The notes under the pieces are model-generated. The model had not been told where the DNA came from. It made no database searches and saw only the letters and a list, made by a program, of their open reading frames with translations. This document shows, one piece after another, positions 38,203 to 49,700 of a stretch of 64,000 bases of DNA. The position numbers and the translations under genes were made by a program. Source of the stretch: Macrostomum hystrix (taxonomy: Eukaryota; Platyhelminthes; Macrostomidae); contig CATNEN010000025.1 in assembly GCA_950097015.1 (NCBI GenBank), forward strand, positions 6,004,001 to 6,068,000. The letters are read 5' to 3'. Every line of letters starts with the position of its first letter. Within the stretch, counting starts at the first letter, position 1.

Positions 38203-38492
38203 TGTGAAGTCGTGGGTCAATTGAAGAACAGAAGCAAACGCATTGAGCAGGTTGCAGGACAGTCACAAGCGCAAACTCTAGCCGTGCACCTTCGATCAAT
38301 ATATATTGTGCCAGACAGGAATGATTCAGCAATCACACGAGATAACAATAGGGTCAATAGGGTGGAGGATGGGTGGTTGTATAAGACACATCAAAGTAAA
38401 TAACAGCGGCGGGGGTGGCACGCGCGCACTTAAATAAACTGAACTATTACAACAACGACAGTGACTGCACAAACAATTGCCATAGCCCGACA
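38203..38492 (-). repeat. 5' LTR of the Gypsy element
   Basis: Direct repeat of 33911-34200. It starts TG and ends CA on the element's strand and should hold its promoter. Confidence 0.95.
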
Positions 38493-40211
38493 CCTAAATT
38501 CAGGGCCATATATAGTATTTCTGATGCCCCCTTTGAGAGTTATCTTATTCTTAAAGGATATGTATGACAAAGAGTCTTTCTATGGTAATGGAATGCACGT
38601 GGGAACTTCCTACATTGGCTACAGCACTAGGCCTACTATTGACTATAACTATAATAGGCCACTAACAGTTTTTATGTCATAAAAGTTAAAAATATGTGAA
38701 AATAAACTAACTTGGAGATTGGTTTATTTGTTTTATATGCTAATTATTATTCAGATAGGTTCCTATATGCACTTAAGGTAGGGAAATCTTTTGGGCCTTT
38801 GAATACCAATAGACTTCTTTGCACAGTAGACAATCTTTTGTAAACAAAACTGCAAAGTATGTAAGCATACCAAATTAAGTTGACAAATTAAATAATGTGT
38901 TAAGTCCCCCAATATGGCAGTCAACAAAGATTTATAATCTTAGGTTTATATTAGGTTTATATTAATTCTAATTAGTTGATTAAGCATTAACCGCATTTAA
39001 TTTTTTGACTTAGAAAATCTATACTGAAACTAAGTTTAAGTGCATATACATATGAAGTAAAAAAAACAAATTTATAACCTAATCAAAGACAAATATATAT
39101 ATATCTAAATACACCTAAAAGCCATTCTTGAAGCATTCTCTATAAATTTGCAACTATTGAAAACTAAAATTTTGACTGATTTTCAGACTTTTTCTGACCA
39201 GAAGTATTATCTATAAGCACATTTAAACTCTGTTTTCAGTTTGGTTTTTTTCAAGTCAGAAAATGTTTATGCAGCACTGGTGCAAGTAAGTGCATAGTGC
39301 ACTTTTATAATGCATATAAGTGCATAGTGCACAGGCCCTTGATATGTCAAAGCTAGCTATGTACTATCATAGAAGTATTGTAAGTTGATACTATGTTGAT
39401 ACTCTGTACTTTGACATTCAAATTTCCAAAGCAAACTTAAGTCAAATCCATCCTTCCCTAACTTAGTTTAGTACCTTTCATTTGTATTTTTATATATGAG
39501 CTTGTCTAATTTTGGAAATCAAAGTAATGATGGTCATATTTAAATTTAATTACAATATCATTTCAAATAAGTTAACAAGTGCACAAATTTTAACTGATTA
39601 GGATAATTTGTGGATATAATGCAACCTGCAATTTTTCTAATAGAGCTATCATTTGTTACAAAGAGAGGCCAATTACATGTTCATAAGTGGGCCTTGTCTG
39701 GCAGTTGCAAGGCTATTGTCATTGTATATGCACTAAACCAGTTGTCAAAGTGACTAAGTTTTTTTTTAATGCATGAATCATCACATAATTGAACAGTTTC
39801 AAGTCTCTTCATTTCCAAGTTGGCTAGAATTGACCAACTATCAATCAGTTTCTACAAACCCAGTTGAAAAAATGGCTAAGTGACTAGGATCCATATATTC
39901 AGTTTTGACTAAATAGAGCTGTTTAGCTTTTGGTAGCCTTGCTTCCATGGAACTAATAGTTATTTGAATAGTATTTAAAGTTATCTGGGCTTAGTATCTA
40001 AAAAGAGGAATGCTTTTTGCTTATCAATTTTCCCATAGTGGTACTCATGATTAATTTTTTTCAATGTCAAAAGTAAAAAAATGCTTCTTCTTAGGGCTTA
40101 AGCAGTTGGTATGTGAATGTCAAGCAATTGCTTTACCTAGTGGTGTAACTGTGTTGTAAATCTATGCTATTCCGTGCATATCAGCTTTCTAGTATTAGTT
40201 ATAAGCAAATG
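38493..40211. other. AT-rich intergenic region
   Basis: Unique AT-rich DNA with a short GTGCATAGTGCAC duplication near 39290-39330. No protein-like frame and no array is seen. Confidence 0.55.
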
Positions 40212-40515
40212 GTTAGTGGTTAAGCCTAGTGGTTAGGCTGCTGGACTCATGGCTTCAAGGTCAGGATTCAACTCCCACTGGAACAATTTGTGTCCTTTAG
40301 CAAGACACTTAACTCTGCATTGTTTCAGTTTACTCAGCTGTTAAATGGGTACCAGCATTAGCTGGGATAATTGAAGGTGGGCATGGCGTCCCCTTAGTCC
40401 ATGGACTGAACAGCTGTATGCAGCCTTCATATGCGCCGCGCAATAGCTGCGGCTGTGCTGTCGGCTGCACATTTGGCCCAATTTGCACCTGTGTAATCAA
40501 TTATTAATTAATTTT
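40212..40515 (+). mobile_element. Family-1 SINE, nearly full length
   Basis: Head with CCTAGTGGTTAGGCTGCTGG and a decayed B box (GGATTCAACTCCC). Then TGTCCTTTAGCAAGACACTT, AGTCCATGGACTGAACAGCT, GCTGTGCTGTCGGCTGCACA and an AATTATTAATTAATTT tail. It is colinear with the inverse copy at 10120-10432. Confidence 0.85.
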
Positions 40516-40749
40516 TCTTCTTTTATTATATGCAAGTGCAAAATATAGTTGTATACTGAGTATGTGCTAATTAAAAATGGTCTTTTAGAGTGATATTTTT
40601 TTAATAATGCTGCCCCTACAAGAATATTAGGATAAATACCAGTTAAATATTTATCCTAATGTTTATTTATTATTAGTTAAATAGCAACATGCATTCTTGC
40701 ATTTGAAGCAAAAATGTATAAACTTCTGTTTATTCTGATGTATCTACTT

Positions 40750-40760
40750 TAACATTTCAG
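40750..40760 (+). other. Candidate trans-splice acceptor of paralogue 1
   Basis: TAACATTTCAG ends 13 nt before the ATG at 40774. The position, so close to the start, fits a spliced-leader acceptor, though a 5' UTR intron is equally possible. Confidence 0.45.
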
Positions 40761-40773
40761 TATAACAATAAAT

Positions 40774-43656
40774 ATGGAAGCCAATGTCCATGAGGATGTC
40801 GAGATCCCGCTTGCCTTTTTCGGCTACCTAACCAATGCCCTGCAAGATCTTTGCAAACTCAGAAATGCTCTGCGCAATCTGGCCGACGACTCAGCCCTGG
40901 CTGAAATTCACAACCTGATTCACCTGTCAGTGAATGAGTCCCTTAGCCTGAAGGGCGACGAGACTTTAGTCATGCTTTTTGAAAGACTTATAACAGTTGA
41001 GCAGTTGCTCTCACTGCAGTCTGAGAGCCTGGCAGAGCTGCAGCACTGCCTGCAGCAGCTACTGAACGGTTGGCAGAAGAGAGGCTGCTCGGACAGATTG
41101 AATCACTTCGCCGACTTTCTGCAGCGCTGCGGCCACCTTCGTGACTTCGGCGATGGCCGATTGTCTGGCCTCATCCAGCTGGCTGGTGCCGGCCGGGCCG
41201 TGGCGCTCGCCCGGAGACTCGAGGCTCCTCTGGGCGACATTTTTAACCGGCCCGAGTCGCTGATCAAAATGTACTTTAACAGACTGCAGAACCGCGACCT
41301 GCGCAATGTTGTCGACAATATTGCCCTGCTGCAGGGCGTCAACTTTCAGGCCATTCTGGGCATGGATTTGGTTAGTGATTCGCATATCAGAAACAGTCTA
41401 CTTCTTTTCCTTTTCACTAAAATGCAGTGCCTACTCACCAGTGATCCAGGATTGTGTCTACTCACCTGTACTGATCCCAGATTGTGTCTGCTCACCTGTA
41501 CTGATCCCAGATTGTGTCTGCTCACCTTTACTGATCCCAGATTGTGTCTGCTCACCTTTACTGATCCCAGATTGTGTCTGCTCACGTGTACTGATCCCAG
41601 ATTGTGTCTGCTCACCTTTACTGATCCCAGATTGTGTCTGCTCACCTGTACTGATCCCAGATTGTGTCTGCTCACGTGTACTGATCCCAGATTGTGTCTG
41701 CTAACCTGTACTGATCCCAGATTGTGTCTGCTCACCTTTACTTATCCCAGATTGTGTCTGCTCACCTGTACTGATCCCAGATTGTGTCTGCTCACCTGTA
41801 CTGATCCCAGATTGTGTCTGCTCACCTGTACTGATCCCAGATTGTGTCTGCTCACCTGTACTGATCCCAGATTGTGTCTACTCATTTGCCACTGATCCAA
41901 TTGTCTACGCATGCCAGTTTAAATCTTTCCCTTGTCCCATTCGCAGAATATCATCCAAGCTGAAATCCAGAGCTCAGTGGAACCGTCTGGCCGTTACTTG
42001 CGTCGTGCAATCACAGAGCGGCACCTACTAGAGTTGGCAGCGGTAATCCTGTTCGAGCTAATCGAACAGAGCGCTGAACATCAAGCAATCGATCAGCCCC
42101 GTCCCGCACCGTCTTCATCGTCAAATGGGTGCCGCCAGTCGCGAATAGTTACGCTAAGCAATGCTATACTGCTAGTCTGCGCCAATGGAGCTGTGGAACC
42201 GTCTCTAAACAATCTAGACCCTCCGCTGAGCAAATTTATTCGGACAGGAATCAATTCCTCCATCGAGCTGATTCACTATGCTGTTGAATTTGAAAATTGG
42301 ACAGCTAGTGAAGCTGACCCCATGCTTGAGTCCTATGTTAACTTGATTCTGCCGGTGAGTTTCAGCTCGTGAAATTATATTAGTATTTCACTGATCACTG
42401 ATCAGAGAATAGAGAAAACAAAAATCTAGTTTCTTAGTGGTTTTGTTGTTTCAGGATTCATTTTTAGAGACAGGATGACAAGTTATGTAGAGGAAAAAAA
42501 GAAAACGAAAATGTGAATTCGACGCTTTCTCAAATGTTGTACCGACTGTCCTGCTGAACACTGCAGAATCCGGTAGACTCAGTGTGAAGTCTGAAAATAG
42601 AATGGGACGTACTAGTGCTGCCACCAGGGTGGCTGGTCTTCTGCCTTCGGTGAGGTGAAGGGTCCTTGGCCCGAAAGAGATGAAGTCACGAGAGACGCAC
42701 ATCGAGAAAGAGTTTCCAGGCGCAGTAAGAGGCCGTCAGAGTCCTGCGTAGCTCGGGTGGGAGGGCCTCCAATAAGGCAAGTGCTAGGTCAGAAAGCACG
42801 TGATGGAATCACGTGATTTCTAAAAATAGCAACTGACGTCAGTGGCGCGCAATGCGTCACTCCAACGTAGGCTCTGACTCATTATTTAAAGACAAAGAAC
42901 AAGGCCAGTCACGTGAGACGAAACACTTAATAGCTGACGCCAGACAGGCACACGCGAAACGGGGGGAACAAAGAGGCGCCAAAGTGTGACCTTGAGGTGA
43001 TGACTCATCCCTGCCAGGACGAGAGAAAAATCACTCAAAGTGCACGCGCGGCCAAAGGGGGGTATTCGGGGCAGAGAAGAACAGACCAGGCAGTCGCTAA
43101 GTGCCAACGAAACAGGTACCTAGTCTCCTCTACTTTTTCTAAGAAACGTAGTTTCCCATTCCTCAACTCCTAGTGGTCCTTCGTACACACATGTGTGAGC
43201 GTGTTCCTATTATTCTTATTACTTATCCCGCAGCGGCAACAGCAGCAGCAGCAGAAATCCATTTTCCTATTCGTTCTGGACGAGCCGCTGTTCTCAGTGC
43301 TAAATAAGAAGGCAAGTCTCGCCCAATCGCTGCTGCTTCACTGCCTGTCCACCCGGAGACCGTTGCTATTCGTCTATCGCGACTGCGACACCATTTTCAA
43401 CGGCCTGCTAGACCTCGGCAACAGTCTCCAGGCTGATCTGTTCCGCAGGCCGGATGTCGACTCGTTCCGCTTCCCGTCTTGTCGTTCTGACGAATGTGAC
43501 AACGAGTCAACATCGACTGGCTGTCTGGGCGGCTGTGCTGGTCGTCGCAATGGCAGATCTGTCAGTCAGCGCGAATTGGCAGACTGGGCAACTATGCAGA
43601 ATCTCATGCTCTGTTTGGTTCGATTAGATAGGCTATCGGCTGAGGCTGCCGTCTAG
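40774..43656 (+). CDS. Unrecognised protein, tandem paralogue 1
   Basis: Three exons: 40774-41370, 41947-42354 and 43234-43656. All introns are phase 0 with GTTAGT and GTGAGT donors; 475 aa. I do not recognise the family. Residues 1-199 are helical and leucine-rich (ERLITVEQLLSLQSESLAEL, then HFADFLQRCGHLRDFGDG). The middle exon has ERHLLELAAVILFELIEQ and a conserved ending FENWTAS. Exon 3 begins with a Gln run, then SIFLFVLDEPLFSVL and RPLLFVYRDCDTIFNGLLDL. No signal peptide or clear membrane helix. The neighbour at 46708-49728 has the same three-exon, phase-0 structure, proving that both are real genes. Intron 1 holds a 30-bp array that stays in frame with exon 1 to a stop at 41895. Retention of this intron would add a repetitive tail. 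Confidence 0.82.
41425..41895. repeat. 30-bp minisatellite in paralogue 1 intron 1
   Basis: About 15 units with core CTGATCCCAGATTGTGTCTG and a CTCACCTGTA or CTCACCTTTA linker. Starts about 55 nt after the donor. Confidence 0.95.
42535..43125. promoter_or_regulatory. Intronic insert with clustered bZIP/bHLH-type sites
   Basis: This GC-richer segment is present in intron 2 of paralogue 1 and absent from the homologous intron of paralogue 2. It has three CACGTG E-boxes (42797, 42810, 42910), one full CRE TGACGTCA (42834) and two AP-1 sites TGACTCA (42875, 43001). A TATTTAAA lies at about 42883. It may be a promoter, enhancer or solo LTR; its function is unproven. Confidence 0.45.
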
Positions 43657-43794
43657 TTCAGCTTAGTGACTCTTCCATTTGGTCCTAAACCTCCCAGATA
43701 CTAAGACTCAAACACTATCGTTCCTGATCCTCATGCTTATTAAATATCGTTGCAGATCCCATTTCTGAGACAATAGTTTTCCATATCTCCATCC

Positions 43795-44400
43795 CTAGAC
43801 AAAAATCTCCCATATTTTATTTTGAAAAGAAAATCTCCCATATTCCATTTTGAAAAGAAAATCTCCCATATCCCTATTTTTAAAAGAAAATCTCCCATAT
43901 CCCATTTCGAAAATAAAATCTCCCGTATCCCATTTTAAAAGAAAATCTTCCAAATCCCATTTAAAAGAAAATCTCCCATATCCCATTTTGTAAAGAAAAT
44001 CTCCCGTATCCCATTTTGAAAAGAAAATCTCATGTATCCCATTTAACAGAAAATCTCCCATATCCCCATTTTGAAAAGAAAATCTCCCGTATCCCATTTA
44101 AAAGAAAATCTCCCATATCCCCATTTTGAAAAGAAAATCTCCCGTATCCCATTTAAAAGAAAATCTCCCATATCCCATTTGAAAAGAAAATCTCACATAT
44201 CCCATTTTAAAAGAAAATCTTCCATATCCCTATTTTGAAAACGAAAATCTCCGATATCCCTATTTTGAAAACGAATATCTCCTATATCCCATTTTAAAAA
44301 GAAAATATCCCACATCCCCATTTTTTGAAAGAAAATCTCCCATATCCCCATTTTTGAAAGAAAATCTCCCATATCCCTTTTCCAAAACAATCTCCCGTTT
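43795..44400. repeat. About 27-bp minisatellite
   Basis: Around 22 units with core AAAATCTCCCATATCCCATT and TTGAAAAG or TTAAAAG spacers, just downstream of paralogue 1. The sequence at 44400-44750 is unique with nothing seen. Confidence 0.92.
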
Positions 44401-44756
44401 CCCAGTCACGAGCAGGAACCTTTCATCTTTCAGAGAATGCAGTTTGCTGATTTGGTGCTGATTATTGCTTTCTGCTTATTTACTGCCAGTTAATCAATTT
44501 TGTGCTATTTTTCATCAGATTTTCTAAAACTAAAGTTTTAGAGACTGTTGCCAGTTTTTCTTCGTGAGTTTATGAATGGATTCTGTTTTGCTTTGCCTCT
44601 ATAAGCAACGGTGTGTCCCGTGAGAAACTGTGTTTCGAACAATTTAATCATGTTCCGTATTAATACATGCAGTTTCCAGTATTTTAGTACAGTCTTCTAG
44701 CACTTCTTAAGATGATTTTTAAAATCAATTGATGGAACTAATTTATCTATTTGCGA

Positions 44757-45400
44757 ACTCGAGCTGATGCACTGAGTGATCAGGATAGGGTGTCAGCTGA
44801 TGCACTGAGTGATCAGGATAGGGTGTCAGCTGATGCACTGAGTGATCAGGATAGGGTGTCAGCTGATGCACTGAGTGATCAGGATAGGGTGTCAGCTGAT
44901 GCACTGAGTGATCAGGATAGGGTGTCAGCTGATGCACTGAGTGATCAGGATAGGGTGTCAGCTGATGCACTGAGGGATCAGGATAGGGTGTCAGCTGATG
45001 CACTGAGGGATCAGGATCGGGTGTCAGCTGATGCACTGAGTGATCAGGATAGGGTGTCAGCTGATGCACTGAGTGATCAGGATAGGGTGTCAGCTGATGC
45101 ACTGAGTGATCAGGATAGGGTGTCAGCTGATGCACTGAGGGATCAGGATAGGGTGTCAGCTGATGCACTGAGTGATCAGGATAGGGTGTCAGCTGATGCA
45201 CTGAGGGATCAGGATAGGGTGTCAGCTGATGCACTGAGGGATCAGGATAGGGTGTCAGCTGATGCACTGAGTGATCAGGATAGGGTGTCAGCTGATGCAC
45301 TGAGTGATCAGGATAGGGTGTCAGCTGATGCACTGAAGGATCAGGATAGGGTGTCAGCTGATGCACTGAAGGATCAGGATAGGGTGTCAGCTGAGGAAGT
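44757..45400. repeat. 33-bp minisatellite between the tandem paralogues
   Basis: About 19 nearly identical 33-bp units with core GTGATCAGGATAGGGTGTCA, then GCTGATGCACTGA. Both strands are open for about 226 codons (11-residue periodicity). No flanking unique coding sequence supports a gene. The 45430-46040 stretch is AT-rich, with nothing else supported. Confidence 0.95.
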
Positions 45401-46044
45401 GAGTGTTTTGCCGTTGAAAAAGTCAAAGTAACAATGCACTTTTTTAAAGTGCAAGCTAATGGGCTGGAATGTCTACTCTTTTAATGCGCATTGCCTGTAC
45501 AAACGTGTCATTAAAAATATATATATTCAGCAATTCTGCAATTGCTTAACTAAGTTCTACAAACAGATATCGTCAGCCTCCTTTTAATTGAACATTTTAG
45601 CATTACAAAACATTCAAGTGTTAAAATTTGTTTTTTAAATTTAATGCCTTCTGTACTCCATGCAGCATTTGAAACTTTATTTTTCTACGAATTAGCTTGA
45701 GTTTTAACAAATTGTGCATTATCCTGAATTCTAATCTGTAAATATATAATTGCGTAGCGATCGAAGCAGTATTCTATGAAGCTTGTGCTAACCACTTTTT
45801 CAACCAGAGCCGAGGGTTTGATTTTCTATATCGAATTTATTGTTACCGAGTTGTTCTGTTTTATTTGTACACACTTTGCCGAAATTATTTTATTGCAATA
45901 CTGTCAGAGTGCAATAGTACAGTGCAACTGTCGGTGTACTTTTTCTCTTGATGACTCCGATCAATGCTTCCAGTCTTTTGTAAAATAATATATTTGTGAC
46001 TTAATTTTTTTTAAATTGCAGCTGCAATCTTATTTTTCTAGTAA

Positions 46045-46540
46045 TGTTGGCCCCTTCTAACTCACTCTCTCCCCCGTCTCATCTCTCCCCCGTCTCATCT
46101 CTCCCCTGTCTCATCTCTCCCCCGTCTCATCTCTCCCCCGTCTCATCTCTCCCCCGTCTCATCTCTCCCCCGTCTCATCTCTCCCCCGTCTCATCTCTCC
46201 CCCGTCTCATCTCTCCCCCGTCTCATCTCTCCCCCGTCTCATCTCTCCCCCGTCTCATCTCTCCCCCGTCTCATCTCTCCCCCGTCTCATCTCCCCCCGT
46301 CTCATCTCTCCCCCGTTTCATCTCTCCCCCGTCTCATCTCTCCCCTGTCTCATCTCTTCCCTGTCTCATAATTTCCCTGTTTCATCTCTCCTCCGTCTCA
46401 TCTCTCCCCTGTCTCATCTCTCCCACGTCTGATCTCTCCCCTGTCTCATTTCTCTCCCATCTTACTTCTCCTTTGTCCCATCTCTTCCCCGTCTCAACTC
46501 TTCCCCGTCTCATCTCCCTCCCTTCTCATCTTTTCCCTGT
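46045..46540. repeat. 16-bp pyrimidine-rich minisatellite
   Basis: About 30 units of TCTCATCTCTCCCCCG, decaying toward the right end. It gives a 500-nt pyrimidine tract on the plus strand upstream of the acceptor for paralogue 2. Confidence 0.95.
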
Positions 46541-46677
46541 CTCAAATGTATTATATTTCTCACAAGTGCCTGTTAACGTGTCAATGCGGCCCACTTTGTT
46601 AGCAATCCAGTCAAAGTAAGCCAATATTTTTGGATTTTGTGCACTTTTTTCACACAACAAAATCAACCCAACCCAAA

Positions 46678-46690
46678 TTAAATATTTCAG
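46678..46690 (+). other. Candidate trans-splice acceptor of paralogue 2
   Basis: TTAAATATTTCAG ends 17 nt before the ATG at 46708, the same arrangement as for paralogue 1. Confidence 0.45.
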
Positions 46691-46707
46691 CTATTGGTAA
46701 AGTTTTA

Positions 46708-49700
46708 ATGGCTGAGGCTGTCATGGTGCAGAGAAATGTAAGGCTACCTGTAGCCTTTTTTTGTTACCTGCCCGAATCCAATAAAATTGTTTTTGACATA
46801 AGAGATGAACTACGCATGCTTGTGGCTAATAACAGCTCAGACGCCATTTTAGACACTGTTACTCTATCAGCGAATCAGGCGATAGGCTTGAATGGCGACG
46901 GTATTCTGTTCGTCCTGTTGGAACAGCTGGTGACAGTTGAGCAGCTGCTCTCACTGCAGTCTGGGAACCTGGCTGCGCTTCAGCACTGTCTGCGGCAGCT
47001 GCTGGACTGCTGGGATCCGAAACTGGCTCGCTTCGCCGACTTTCTGCAGCGCTGCGGCCACCTTCGTGACTTCGGCGATGGCCAATTGTCTGGCCTCATC
47101 CAGCTGGCTGGTGCCGGCCGGGCCGTGGCGCTCGCCCGGAGACTCGAGGCTCCTCTGGGCGACATTTTTAATCGGCCGGAGTCGCTGATCAAAATGTACT
47201 TTAAAAGACTGCAGATCCGCGAACTGCGCAATGTTGTCGACAATATTGCCCTGCTGCAGGGCGTCAACTTTCAGGCCATTCTGGGCATGGATGTGGTTAG
47301 TGCTCTGAACGCATTCTCCAAACTCGAACATCTTGTTCTATCCCCAAAATATATCCCCAAACAGCAGCTGAACACCCCATCCCCAAGCAACTGAACACCC
47401 CATCCCCAAGCAGCTGAACACCCCATCCCCAAGCAGCTGAACACCCCATCCCCAAGCAGCTGAACACCCATCCCCAAACAGCTGAACACCCCATCCCCAA
47501 GCAGCTGAACACCCATCCCCAAACAGTAGCTGAACACCCCATCCCCAAGCAGCTGAACACCCATCCCCAAACAGTAGCTGAACACCCCATCCCCAAGCAG
47601 CTGAACGCCCATCCCCAAGCAGCTGAACACCCCATCCCCAAGCAGCTGAACACCCCATCCCCAAGCAGCTGAACACCCATCCCCAAACAGTAGCTGAACA
47701 CCCCATCCCCAAGCAGCTGAACACCCCATCCCCAAGCAGCTGAACACCCATCCCCAAACAGTAGCTGAACACCCCATCCCCAAGCAGCTGAACACCCATC
47801 CCCAAACAGTAGCTGAACACCCCATCCCCAAGCAGCTGAACACCCATCCCCAAACAGTAGCTGAACACCCCATCCCCAAGCAGCTGAACACCCATCCCCA
47901 AACAGTAGCTGAACACCCCATCCCCAAGCAGCTGAACACCCCATCCCCAAGCAGCTGAACACCCCATCCCCAAACAGTAGCTGAACACCCCATCCCCAAA
48001 CAGTAGCTGAACACCCCATATTCAAGCAGCTGTTCAGCAGCCTATCATCTCGTGTCGTATTTCAGGATGACCTGCTAACGAGAATGCTCAAGTCTGGCGA
48101 GAGTGCTCGCAGTCATCTCAAGGGCTGGATTAGGAACAGCCTGCTAGAACTGGCGGCTGTTGTCCTATTCCAACTGTTAGAAGACCTTGATGCCCACGAT
48201 CAGCCAAATAATGCCGTTTTAACACCGGCGGAATTAGAATCAGCTAGGGTTGTTGAACGTCGTTCACTTATTCGCAGCCTAATTGAAAGCCGACGAAGCC
48301 GATTGGCTGCGCTGCCGGCCGGCGTCCTGACCTTGAGTAACTCGCTTCTGCTATTGGTTAGCTCCAACGGCAATTGCATCGATCCGAAAATCGATAAATT
48401 GATTCGCTGCGAGAATAGCGCCGGTGTACAGTGGATCCCGTACTCTATCGAATTTGAGAACTGGACTGCAAAAGAAAACAATCAACTGGCTAAAGCAAGT
48501 GACGACTATATCAATTTGGTTCTGCCAGTGAGTTCCAAGGATCAATAATAAACTATAATAATCACCAAGGTCCCTTGGGCGGGGGGTCGGTGGCAGGGCG
48601 GTTAACGCGTTTGCCTCTCGCACCAAGGTCCCTAAGTTCGATTCCACGGCGAGGCCACATTTAATTGGGGCGCAGCCGCGGGGCGGGGCGAATGCTTGGA
48701 GGCTTGTCGTGAAATTGACGCCATCGAGGGCCAACCTCCAACGCACAGAGAAAAGTCCGGGCAGATGTACCAATGACCATTAGGGGTTGAAAGGACATGA
48801 TCACTCATCAGAGAATAGAGGAAACTAAAATCTAGTTTCCGTGTGGTTTGGTTGTTTCAGGAGCCTAAAGCATTTTAGGGATGGAGAGGGTATGTTGAGA
48901 AAATAAGAAAACCAAAGTAAGAAATTGATGCTTTCACAAATAAAGCTTCACAAATTAATATAAGGCTATAAGACAGGATAATAATATTAAAGTACGAACC
49001 TTTCATCCGCCTTCAATCAAACACTAAATTTGTGCAGAGAAACCAGCCTCCTAATTTATAATTAATAATTGATTACACCTGCCCCAATGGGACCAGATGT
49101 GCAGCCGACAGCACAGCCGCAGCTAAAGGACAAAATTTGTTCCAACGGAGTCGGGAATCGAACCCCCGACCTTTTAGTCGTGAGTCCGACGCTCTAACCA
49201 CAAGGCTACAACCTCTATAGGGCTACAGCATCCAAAACTTTTTCTAAGAAACGTAGTTTCCCATTCCTCAACTCCTACTGGTCCTTGGTATACACCTGTG
49301 TGGGTGTGTTCTTATTATTCCTATTATTTATCCCGCAGCAGCAGCAGCAGCAGAGATCCATTTTTCTATTCGTTTTGGACGAGCCGCTGTTCTCAGTGCT
49401 AAAAAAGCCGGCAAGTCACGCCCGATCGCTGCTGCTTCACTGCCTGTCCACCGGGAGACCGTTGCTATTCGTCTATCGCGACTGCGACACCATTTTCAAC
49501 GGCCTGCTAGACCTCGGCAACAGTCTCCAGGCTGATCTGTTCCGCAGGCCGGATGTCGACTCGTTCCGGTTCCCGGCCCGCTGCCCGCCACTGCGGCCAA
49601 CCACTCTGATTGGCTGGCTGAGCTTCATTGTTAGATACGGATTCAATTGGAACGGCGGCAATAGCAAGGCCGATTTGGTTACTATGCAGAATCTGCTGCG

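Larger units (their letters stand above)
33911..38492 (-). mobile_element. Ty3/Gypsy LTR retrotransposon, young but defective
   Basis: A 4.58-kb element on the minus strand with 290-bp LTRs (5' at 38203-38492, 3' at 33911-34200). They start TGTCGGGC, end TTCACA and differ at only 2 positions. Next to the 5' LTR is a primer-binding-site-like GTGGCGACGAAG; before the 3' LTR is a purine tract AGGGGGGAGA. The coding region runs gag, protease, RT, RNase H, integrase, the Ty3/Gypsy order. No 5-bp target duplication is seen: the flanks are ATACC and CCTAA. This suggests either post-insertion change or inter-element recombination. It lies between MTMR9 and the tandem pair, so no gene in this window is interrupted. 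Confidence 0.96.

Noticed and set aside
44743-45431. 11-residue-repeat protein on either strand
   Set aside because: Both strands equally open and no non-repetitive domain, signal or splice context. Kept as a repeat only.
47271-48025. Frames of 216-254 codons antisense to paralogue 2 intron 1
   Set aside because: Minisatellite shadow in several phases; the sense gene explains the locus.
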